From Salipiger abyssi (lineage in GTDB: Bacteria; Pseudomonadota; Alphaproteobacteria; Rhodobacterales; Rhodobacteraceae), in assembly GCF_001975705.1 (NCBI RefSeq), contig NZ_CP015093.1:930001-994000 (forward strand): a DNA stretch of 64,000 nt, given 5' to 3'. Position numbers and translations under genes: made by a program. The notes under the pieces are model-generated. The model searched no databases, had not been told where the DNA came from, and saw only the letters and a program-made list of their open reading frames with translations. How positions within the stretch are numbered: the first letter of the stretch is position 1; each line of letters opens with the position of its first letter. Below, in pieces: positions 57,771 to 64,000 of this stretch.

Positions 57771-58562
57771 TCATTCCACGCCCAGCACATCCGGCGTGCG
57801 CCAGCCCAGATGCTGCCCGCCATCGACGCAGATCAGCTGGCCCGTGACCGCCGGCGCGTCGAGCAGATAGCCCAGCGCCGCGGTGATATCGCCGGGATTG
57901 GCGCCGCGTTCCAGGATCGTCGCGGCGCGCTGGCGGGCGAAGTGCTGCTCGCTCTGCCGGCCGCCGCGCAGGGTCGGCCCCGGGCCGATCGCATTGACCC
58001 GCACCCGCGGCGCCAGCGCCATGGCGGCGGTCTGGGTCAGCGTCCAGAGCGCCGATTTCGCCAGCGTGTAGCTCATGAATTCCGGCGTCAGCTTGCGCAC
58101 CCGCTGGTCGATCATATTGACCACCAGCCCCTGCGCCAGCGGCTCGCCCATCTCGTCCTCGCGCGGCTCCGGCACCTGCGCCGCCAGCGCCTGGATCAGC
58201 ACGAAGGGCGCGCGCAGGTTCGAGTCGAAATGCCGGTCCCAGCCCTCGCGGGTGGTGCTGGCGAGATTGTCGTATTCGAAAATCGAGGCGTTGTTGACCA
58301 GCACCGTGACCGGCCCGCCCAGCGCCTCCGCCGCGCGCGGCAGCAGCGCCTCGGCGGGGGCTTCGTGCAGCAGATCTGCCTGCAAGGCGACGGCCTTACA
58401 ACCCATCGCCCGGATCTCGCCCACCAGCTCCTCCGCCGGCCCCTCGGAGCCCGCGTAATGCACCGCTACGTCAAAGCCGCGCCCGGCCAGATGCAGCGCC
58501 ATCGCGCGCCCAAGCCGGCGGCCCGCACCGGTCACCAATGCGCGTTTTTCCGCAATCGCCAT
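57771..58562 (-). CDS. SDR-family oxidoreductase, pteridine reductase-like (FolM type)
   Basis: A 263-residue Rossmann-fold reductase. The cofactor loop is TGAGRRLGRAMA, with the arginine (TGxxxRxG) that marks the pteridine-reductase/FolM subgroup and points to NADPH. NNASIFEYD replaces NNAG-x, VNMIDQRVRKLTPEFMSYTLAKSAL holds the active-site Y...K pair (YTLAK intact), and C-terminal GQLICVDGGQHL follows. It may reduce dihydropteridines or dihydromonapterin. It lies 11 bp after the Na+/Ca2+ exchanger gene and is likely in its operon. Confidence 0.85.
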   Translation of the reverse strand: MAIAEKRALVTGAGRRLGRAMALHLAGRGFDVAVHYAGSEGPAEELVGEIRAMGCKAVALQADLLHEAPAEALLPRAAEALGGPVTVLVNNASIFEYDNLASTTREGWDRHFDSNLRAPFVLIQALAAQVPEPREDEMGEPLAQGLVVNMIDQRVRKLTPEFMSYTLAKSALWTLTQTAAMALAPRVRVNAIGPGPTLRGGRQSEQHFARQRAATILERGANPGDITAALGYLLDAPAVTGQLICVDGGQHLGWRTPDVLGVE

Positions 58563-58573
58563 CGTTTCCCCCG

Positions 58574-59530
58574 TCAGATCAGTACGACGACAATGTAGCC
58601 CACGTAGAGCGCCGACAAGATCACACCCCAGACCCGGCCCAGATCGCGCCCCCAGAACACGAAGGGCATAAGCAGCAGCGAGGCGCCCAGCATCACCCAG
58701 AGATCGAAGCGCAGGAATTCCGGATCCACCGGCATCGGCTTGATCAGCGCCGCCACCCCGATGATGGCCAGCAGGTTGAACAGGTTCGAGCCGATGACAT
58801 TGCCCAGCGCCACATCCGCCTGACGCCGGATCGCCGCCATCACCGTGGTCGCAAGCTCTGGCAGCGAGGTGCCGAGCGCCACCAGCGTGAGCCCGATCAC
58901 CGTGTCGGGCACGCCGAACATGTGCGCGATCTCGGTGGCGCTGTCGACCAGCAGATCGGCGCCCAGCGGCAGACCGACAAGGCCCAGCCCCAGAAACAGA
59001 GCAATCTTCCAGCCAGGCATGTCCGGGTCGGCGCCCTCGGGCTCTTCAAGATCTTCCAACTCCGGATCATGTTTGCCCTCGCGCCGGTGGCGCAGCGCGT
59101 CTCTCACGGAATCGCTCAGGATCACCGCCAGCACCGCCAGCAGCACAAAGCCCGACAGCCGGTCGAACACGCCGCGAAAGGCCATGGCGATGAACAACAC
59201 CGAGGCTGCCAGCATGATCACATAGCTTTTGCGCGTATCATGGGTGGAGGTCTGCATCACCGCGATCAGCGCCGGGATGCCCAGCACCAGCAGCACATTG
59301 GCGGTGTTCGAGCCCACAACATTGCCAAGCGCGATCCCCGGCACGCCTTCGAGCGCCGCCTGGATCGAGATCAGCAATTCGGGGGCGGAGGTGCCGAAGG
59401 CGACGATGGTCAGGCTCACGATCAGCGCCGGGATACCCACCCTGAGCGACAGATTCACCGCCCCCTTGACCAGCGCGTCCCCTGCCAGAAGCAGGATGAC
59501 CAGCCCGAGAGCCGCGTAGACAAAGACCAT
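58574..59530 (-). CDS. Sodium/calcium exchanger (CaCA family, YrbG-like)
   Basis: A 318-residue antiporter with ten hydrophobic helices in two inverted repeats. The alpha-repeats carrying the ion-binding residues are recognisable: FGTSAPELLISI...GNVVGSNTANVLLVLGI in the first half and ALGTSLPELATTV...GNVIGSNLFNLLAIIGV in the second. A short acidic/basic cytoplasmic loop (about residues 135-155) separates the halves. It exchanges Ca2+ against Na+ or H+. The gene begins 2 bp after the zinc-ribbon microprotein gene. Confidence 0.94.
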   Translation of the reverse strand: MVFVYAALGLVILLLAGDALVKGAVNLSLRVGIPALIVSLTIVAFGTSAPELLISIQAALEGVPGIALGNVVGSNTANVLLVLGIPALIAVMQTSTHDTRKSYVIMLAASVLFIAMAFRGVFDRLSGFVLLAVLAVILSDSVRDALRHRREGKHDPELEDLEEPEGADPDMPGWKIALFLGLGLVGLPLGADLLVDSATEIAHMFGVPDTVIGLTLVALGTSLPELATTVMAAIRRQADVALGNVIGSNLFNLLAIIGVAALIKPMPVDPEFLRFDLWVMLGASLLLMPFVFWGRDLGRVWGVILSALYVGYIVVVLI

Positions 59531-59532
59531 GA

Positions 59533-59700
59533 TCAGCCCTTCTTTTCCCCGCAGCCGCAGGGGCCCTTACCGATCCGGTAACGGCCGCAGCGCGGGCATT
59601 TCTTTTCGGCCAGACGGCGGGCGCCGGGCATCCGGAGCTTTCCGAAGATGCCGAGCACAGCCATCACAATCAGGAATATCGCAACGATCTTGGCCAGCAC
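59533..59700 (-). CDS. 55-residue membrane-anchored zinc-ribbon microprotein
   Basis: A small gene starting at GTG one base after the upstream peptidase stop and ending 2 bp before the exchanger ATG. The product has an N-terminal transmembrane helix (VLAKIVAIFLIVMAVLGIFG) and a C-terminal four-cysteine ribbon CPRCGRYRIGKGPCGCG. The tight spacing on both sides, GC-matched codons and the structured cysteine pattern support real translation. Its role is unknown. An open frame extends upstream to 59775 within the peptidase gene, but that part is a shadow. Confidence 0.75.
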   Translation of the reverse strand: MLAKIVAIFLIVMAVLGIFGKLRMPGARRLAEKKCPRCGRYRIGKGPCGCGEKKG

Positions 59701-59701
59701 G

Positions 59702-60499
59702 TCAGAGCCCGAACCGCGCATAGGCGGCGCGTTCCTCGATGACCTCCAGCGCGTCCTCGGCCATGGCCACGCCAAGGCGCGGCAGCAGCCGGCGGCGCAT
59801 GTCGTAGCGGCGGAACCGCACCTTGTCGCCGAATTTCTGCTTCATCACCGGCACCAGATGGCCGACCCCGTCGGCGAGCCCGACGTCACAGGCCGCCTTG
59901 CCGATCCAGATCTCGCCTGTGAAGAGCTCGGGATCGGCGGCGAGCTTGTCGCCGCGCCGCGTCTTAACCTGCGCGATAAAGGTGTCGTGCAGCTGGCCCA
60001 GCGCCTTTTCGAGCCGCGCCACATCCTCTTCCTTTTCCGGGCGGAACGGGTCGAGCAGGCTTTTCGACTTGCCCGCCGTGTGCACCCGGCGCTCGATCCC
60101 CTGCCGTTGCAGGAAGACATGCGCGCCGAACCCCGCCGAGATCACCCCGATGGAGCCGAGGATCGAGCTTTCATCCGCATAGATCTCGTCCGCGGCGCTG
60201 GCGATCCAGTAACCGCCGGAGGCCGCCACATCCTCGGCAAAGGCATAGACCGGCACGCCGGTTTCCTCCGACAGGCGGCGGATGCGCGCGCCGATCAGCG
60301 AGCTTTGCACCGGCGAGCCGCCGGGCGAGTTGATCTCCAGCGCCACCGCGTCGGGCTTGCCCCGGCGGAAGGCCTTTTCGAGCAGCGGACGCAGCCCGGC
60401 ATCGTTGAGCGCGCTGCGGCCCGAGGCACCGATGGTGCCCTGAAGCCGCACGATGGCGACGCTCGGGCGCGACTTTAGAAAAGGGATCCAGCGTTTCAT
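59702..60499 (-). CDS. SppA-like signal peptide peptidase (S49 family)
   Basis: A 265-residue serine protease of the S49 family using a Ser-Lys dyad. ALEINSPGG and the catalytic serine in VAASGGYWIASAADEIYAD (about residues 92-110), followed by ILGSIGVI and the lysine in TAGKSKSLLDPFRP, match SppA/SohB. It is short, with one S49 domain, like archaeal and cyanobacterial SppA, and without a clear transmembrane anchor; the N-terminal 12 residues are basic. Its stop is one base from the zinc-ribbon GTG, suggesting a coupled membrane-quality-control operon with the exchanger. Confidence 0.88.
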   Translation of the reverse strand: MKRWIPFLKSRPSVAIVRLQGTIGASGRSALNDAGLRPLLEKAFRRGKPDAVALEINSPGGSPVQSSLIGARIRRLSEETGVPVYAFAEDVAASGGYWIASAADEIYADESSILGSIGVISAGFGAHVFLQRQGIERRVHTAGKSKSLLDPFRPEKEEDVARLEKALGQLHDTFIAQVKTRRGDKLAADPELFTGEIWIGKAACDVGLADGVGHLVPVMKQKFGDKVRFRRYDMRRRLLPRLGVAMAEDALEVIEERAAYARFGL

Positions 60500-60625
60500 G
60501 CGATGTGATGTAGACGCGCCCATGGGGACAAACAAGGCAAGCGGGCAAAGAAGCGCGGCAGGTTACGGGCAATGCCCGAAGACATGCATTTTCCGGCGGC
60601 ATCCGGGGCTGGCAATGCCCGGCGG

Positions 60626-62815
60626 TCAGAAGAAATTCTGCGGGTCGATGTCGATGGCCATGCGCAGCTCGCCCTTGAGCCGGAACTGCCCGGCCCATTC
60701 CGCCAGCGCCGGTTGCAGCGCCACGCCCTTGGGCGCCTTGACCAGCAGCCGCACCCGGTGCCGCCCCCGCACCCGCGCAATCGGCGCCGGGGCCGGGCCA
60801 TAGACCTGCGCGCCCACCCGACGCAGCGCCGCATCCTGCCGCGCCATGGCGTTGCCGAGATCGAACACCTCCTGCACATCGGTCGAGGAGAGGATCACCC
60901 CCGCGAGCCGCCCGTAAGGCGGCATGCCGGCGGCGCGGCGCTCCTCGGCCTCGGCCTTCCAGAACCCCTCTTCGTCACCCGAGAGGATCGCCCGGATCAC
61001 CGGGTGCTCGGGCTGATAGGTCTGCAACAGCGCCACGCCGGGCTTTTCCGCCCGCCCGGCACGCCCCGCCACCTGCCGCATGAGCTGAAAGGTGCGCTCG
61101 GCGGCGCGCAGGTCGGAGCCCTGAAGCCCCAGATCCGCGTCGATCACCCCCACCAGCGTCAGCAGCGGAAAGTTATGCCCCTTGGCCACGAGCTGGGTGC
61201 CGATGACGATATCGGCGCCGCCCTCGGCGATGCGCACGATCTCTTCCTTCAGCGCCCGGGCGGAGCCGAAGAGATCCGAGGACAGCACCGCCAGCCGCGC
61301 CTCGGGAAAGAGCGCCGCCGCCTCTTCGGCGAGCCGCTCCACCCCCGGCCCGACGGCAGCGAGCTTGTCCTCGGCGCCGCAGCTCGGGCAGGTCTCGGGC
61401 TTGGGGATCGTCTCGCCGCATTGATGGCAGACCAGCCGCTGAAGGAACCGGTGCTCGACCATGCGCGCATCGCAATGCGGGCAGCCGATCTGATGGCCGC
61501 AGGCCCGGCAGATCGTCACTGGCGCATAGCCGCGCCGGTTGAGGAACAACATCGCCTGCTCGCCCTTCGCGATCCGCGCCCGCACCGCCGCCTGCAATGT
61601 GGGCGAGACCCAGCGGTTCGAGGGCAGATCCTCGCCGCGCATGTCGAGGCTGCGCATCTCGGGCAGCACCGCCGCGCCGAAGCGCGAGGTCAGGTCGAGC
61701 CTTGTGTATTTGCCCGCGTCCGCGTTGGCCCAGCTTTCCAGCGAAGGCGTGGCCGAGGCCAGCACCACCTGCGCCGAACAGATCGAGGCGCGCAGCACCG
61801 CCATGTCGCGGGCGTTGTAGAGCACGCCCTCGTCCTGCTTGTAGGAGGTGTCGTGCTCCTCATCGACGACGATCAGCCCGAGATCGCGGAACGGCAGGAA
61901 CAGCGACGAGCGCGCGCCCACCACGAGTTGCGCGCCGCCCTGCGCCACCTGTTTCCAGACGCGGCGGCGCTCGGTCACGGTGACGCCGGAATGCCACTCG
62001 GCGGGTTTTGCGCCGAACCGCGCCTCGACCCGGGTGAGGAATTCGGCGGTGAGCGCGATCTCCGGCAGCAGCACCAGCGCCTGCCGGCCCTGCCGCAGCG
62101 CTTCGGCCACCGCTTCGAGATAGACCTCGGTCTTGCCCGAGCCGGTCACACCCTTGAGCAGCACCGTACCGTAGCGCCCCGACGCGGCGCCGGCGCGCAG
62201 CACCTCCGCCGCCTTCGCCTGATCCTCCGCCAGATCCTTGCCGCCGTAGTCCGCATCGAGCCGGGGAAAGGGCGTGTCGCGCGGGGCGTCCTCCTCGCGC
62301 ACGGCGCCGGTCTTGGCCAGCCCCTTGATCACCGAGGGTGTCACCCCCGCCGCCTCGGCCAGCTCGCCCTGGGTGAGCGCCAGCCCGCCCATGTCGCGCA
62401 GCACGTCGAGCACCCGGCGGCGGGCATCGGTCAGACGCGAGGGCTCGCCCTCGCCCAGCCGGTAGATGCGTCGCATGGAGGGCGCCTCGCCCAGCCCCGG
62501 CGCGCGGGTGGCAAGCCGCAGCATGGCGGGCATCGGCGTCAGGGTGTAATCGCCCGCGCGCTCCAGAAAGCTCCGCAGCTCGTCGCGCATCGGCACCGCG
62601 TCCAGCACCCGGATCACCGAGCGCACCTTGGCATAGTCGAAATCGCCCTTGCCCGGCCCCCAGACCACGCCCAGCACCTTGCGCGGCCCCAGCGGCACCT
62701 CGACAAAGGCGCCCTGGAAACAGCCGCCCTCGGGCGCGCGGTAATCCAGCAGCCGGTCGAGCGGCTGCGTGGTCAGAACCGCGACCAGCGTGCCTTGGTC
62801 GTAGAACGCATCCAT
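60626..62815 (-). CDS. priA: Primosomal protein N' (PriA helicase)
   Basis: A 729-residue superfamily 2 helicase that restarts stalled replication forks. After the N-terminal 3'-DNA-binding domain and winged helix come Walker A ([15 protein letters not shown], about residue 218), DEEHD (Walker B) and the ATSS-like SATPSLES motif. Two zinc-binding Cys clusters follow ([13 protein letters not shown] and [18 protein letters not shown]), then the C-terminal helicase lobe with [17 protein letters not shown] and QVAGRAGR. Domain order and length are those of PriA. Confidence 0.96.
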   Translation of the reverse strand: MDAFYDQGTLVAVLTTQPLDRLLDYRAPEGGCFQGAFVEVPLGPRKVLGVVWGPGKGDFDYAKVRSVIRVLDAVPMRDELRSFLERAGDYTLTPMPAMLRLATRAPGLGEAPSMRRIYRLGEGEPSRLTDARRRVLDVLRDMGGLALTQGELAEAAGVTPSVIKGLAKTGAVREEDAPRDTPFPRLDADYGGKDLAEDQAKAAEVLRAGAASGRYGTVLLKGVTGSGKTEVYLEAVAEALRQGRQALVLLPEIALTAEFLTRVEARFGAKPAEWHSGVTVTERRRVWKQVAQGGAQLVVGARSSLFLPFRDLGLIVVDEEHDTSYKQDEGVLYNARDMAVLRASICSAQVVLASATPSLESWANADAGKYTRLDLTSRFGAAVLPEMRSLDMRGEDLPSNRWVSPTLQAAVRARIAKGEQAMLFLNRRGYAPVTICRACGHQIGCPHCDARMVEHRFLQRLVCHQCGETIPKPETCPSCGAEDKLAAVGPGVERLAEEAAALFPEARLAVLSSDLFGSARALKEEIVRIAEGGADIVIGTQLVAKGHNFPLLTLVGVIDADLGLQGSDLRAAERTFQLMRQVAGRAGRAEKPGVALLQTYQPEHPVIRAILSGDEEGFWKAEAEERRAAGMPPYGRLAGVILSSTDVQEVFDLGNAMARQDAALRRVGAQVYGPAPAPIARVRGRHRVRLLVKAPKGVALQPALAEWAGQFRLKGELRMAIDIDPQNFF

Positions 62816-62920
62816 GTTGAGTTTCCGTTAGCGCATGGCATGAGGGGCTTTCGGCCCATCCTGCCATGGGGTATGACACGCGCGGACGAATGCCAAGCAA
62901 AGCCGGGAGGGCTGACGCAA

Positions 62921-63574
62921 ATGAAATTCTTCGTAGACACCGCCGATGTGGACGCGATCCGCGAGCTGAACGACCTGGGCTTTGTCGACGGGGTGACCAC
63001 CAACCCCTCGCTCATCGCCAAATCCGGCCGCGACATTCTCGAAGTGACCAAGGAAATCTGCGACATGGTCGAAGGCCCGGTCTCGGCAGAGGTCGTGGCC
63101 ACCGAGTATGAGGACATGATCGCCGAGGGCCGCAAGCTGGCCGAGATCGCGCCGAACATCGCCGTCAAGGTGCCGCTGACGCTCGACGGGCTGCGCGCCT
63201 GCAAGACGCTGACCGGCGAGGGCAAGATGGTCAACGTGACGCTCTGCTTCTCGGCGAACCAGGCGCTGCTGGCGGCCAAGGCCGGCGCGACCTTCATCTC
63301 GCCCTTTATCGGGCGGCTCGACGACATCAATCTGGACGGGCTGGAGCTGATCGCCGATATTCGCCAGATCTATGACAATTACGGCTACGAGACGCAGATC
63401 CTCGCCGCCTCGATCCGCGGCGCCAACCACATGTCGGATTGCGCCAAGATCGGCGCCGACGTGGCCACCGCCCCGCCCGCCGTCATCAAGGCCATGGCCA
63501 ACCATGTGCTGACCGACAAGGGCCTTGCCGCCTTTCTCGCCGACGCGGAAAAGGCCGGGATCAAGATCGTCTGA
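62921..63574 (+). CDS. fsa: Fructose-6-phosphate aldolase/transaldolase family protein
   Basis: A 217-residue TIM-barrel of the small (type 3B) transaldolase/FSA family. [20 protein letters not shown] at the N-terminus, [14 protein letters not shown], the Schiff-base lysine in [13 protein letters not shown] (about residue 85) and [27 protein letters not shown] are family signatures. Members of this size act as transaldolase or fructose-6-phosphate aldolase, which cannot be told apart by sight alone. The ATG follows GGGAGG. It is divergent from priA across 105 bp. Confidence 0.9.
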   Translation: MKFFVDTADVDAIRELNDLGFVDGVTTNPSLIAKSGRDILEVTKEICDMVEGPVSAEVVATEYEDMIAEGRKLAEIAPNIAVKVPLTLDGLRACKTLTGEGKMVNVTLCFSANQALLAAKAGATFISPFIGRLDDINLDGLELIADIRQIYDNYGYETQILAASIRGANHMSDCAKIGADVATAPPAVIKAMANHVLTDKGLAAFLADAEKAGIKIV

Positions 63575-63576
63575 TC

Positions 63577-63915
63577 ATGGGACGGAGGACACCGCTCTCG
63601 GTCCGGCAGGTCGAGGCCGCGCTGAGCCTGCTCGACAAGCGGGCGGTGATCCTCGCCTATCAGGCCTATCAGCTCGAAATGCATGGCGTGCCGGCGGAGC
63701 TCTTCGGCGACACGTTCGACGACTATCTCGACGCGTCGCTGAAAAACGGCGACCGGCTGGACGTATTGGCGCACGGGACACGCGACGTGCTCTCGGCGCT
63801 GCGCGATGTGGCGCAGGACAATGGCGAGGAATGGCCGATCCTGCGCGACAGCTTTGCCGCCGCCCTGCCCGGCGACGTGTTCGCCGCGGTGATGGAGATC
63901 TTTGCGCAGGACTGA
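63577..63915 (+). CDS. Small soluble protein of unknown function
   Basis: A 112-residue helical protein starting MGRRTPLSVRQVEA, 2 bp after the aldolase stop and so almost certainly translated from the same mRNA. It has a Tyr/Gln-rich segment (VILAYQAYQLEMHG) and an acidic C-terminal half with no cysteine, signal peptide or transmembrane helix. I do not recognise a family. Codon use matches its neighbours. Confidence 0.7.
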   Translation: MGRRTPLSVRQVEAALSLLDKRAVILAYQAYQLEMHGVPAELFGDTFDDYLDASLKNGDRLDVLAHGTRDVLSALRDVAQDNGEEWPILRDSFAAALPGDVFAAVMEIFAQD

Positions 63916-63928
63916 GGCGCCGCGCCCA

Positions 63929-63950
63929 AGATTTTTCGTACGAAAAATCT
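63929..63950. repeat. Perfect 22-bp palindrome, likely terminator
   Basis: AGATTTTTCGT followed by its reverse complement ACGAAAAATCT. It lies 14 bp after the small unknown gene and 11 bp from the stop of the convergent gene entering from the right edge. It resembles the A/T-armed palindromes at 55531-55575. Confidence 0.7.
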
Positions 63951-63960
63951 CTGCCCCGCG

Positions 63961-64000
63961 TCAGAGATTGGGTTCGCCCTGAAGCCCCAGCAGCTTGCGG
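63961..64000 (-). CDS. C-terminal end of a gene entering from the right edge
   Basis: Twelve residues RKLLGLQGEPNL followed by TGA on the minus strand, in line with the palindromic terminator beside it. The rest of the gene is outside the window, so no identity can be given. Confidence 0.45.
   Translation of the reverse strand, partial: RKLLGLQGEPNL

Noticed and set aside
60572..62920. A very long plus-strand open frame running antisense through priA into the aldolase gene
   Set aside because: Only the last 217 residues (from 62921) are coding-like and belong to the aldolase. The upstream part mirrors priA in the opposite strand.

Overview
The window is a gene-dense, GC-rich stretch of alphaproteobacterial chromosome. 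Codon usage, synteny (gshB-yraN-rsmI, ruvCAB, nfu-tsaB-rimI) and gene content (YeeE/YedE transporter, ChoXWV choline uptake, DUF1127 protein) point to the Rhodobacteraceae/Roseobacter group. A Salipiger-like marine genus is my guess only. I see no rRNA, tRNA, CRISPR array, insertion sequence or prophage.

Layout. 1-6.7 kb: a partial HGGG-type hydrolase, glutathione synthetase, YraN, RsmI, a PBP-activator lipoprotein and the nitrogen sensor GlnD. 6.8-8.6 kb: a lower-GC RTX-type calcium-binding repeat protein. 8.9-15.6 kb: MurJ, a phospholipase D-like protein, a rhomboid-fold protein that has lost its catalytic dyad, TrpS, a D,D-carboxypeptidase and an unknown protein. 15.7-19.7 kb: an EamA exporter, a YeeE/YedE sulfur transporter, a DddW-like cupin and an MFS transporter. 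19.8-24.1 kb: PrmA, a small membrane protein, a DUF1127 protein and ruvCAB. 24.2-29.9 kb: a SPOR-tailed D,D-carboxypeptidase, a HAD hydrolase, ClpS, a RsmC-like methyltransferase, an SDR with an altered active site and HemF.

30-39 kb is the signalling and transport block. It holds a LuxR-type response regulator divergent from a secreted sulfite-oxidase-fold protein and a hybrid histidine kinase, then a choline ABC importer (choX, choW, choV) with a NIT-domain chemoreceptor gene lying inside the cluster. 39-41.6 kb: adenine deaminase, then an AT-richer single-gene insertion encoding a membrane-anchored HEPN-like protein. 41.6-46 kb: lytic transglycosylase, degenerate receiver protein, glutathionyl-hydroquinone reductase, two GlsB-type membrane proteins and Fmt. 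46-51.6 kb: a BMP-type purine nucleoside ABC importer interrupted by a lysE-type exporter gene. 51.7-64 kb: RimI, TsaB, Nfu, DUF2267 protein, universal stress protein, IlvE, UvrC, a pteridine-reductase-like SDR, a Na+/Ca2+ exchanger, a zinc-ribbon microprotein, an SppA-like peptidase, PriA, a fructose-6-phosphate aldolase-type transaldolase and an unknown small protein.

Most genes are housekeeping. The best candidates for undescribed biology are the membrane HEPN-like island (about 40.87-41.64 kb), the secreted SUOX-fold protein/hybrid kinase/LuxR regulator module (29.97-33.94 kb), the chemoreceptor within the choline importer cluster, the rhomboid pseudoprotease, and a dispersed hairpin-containing intergenic repeat seen three times.
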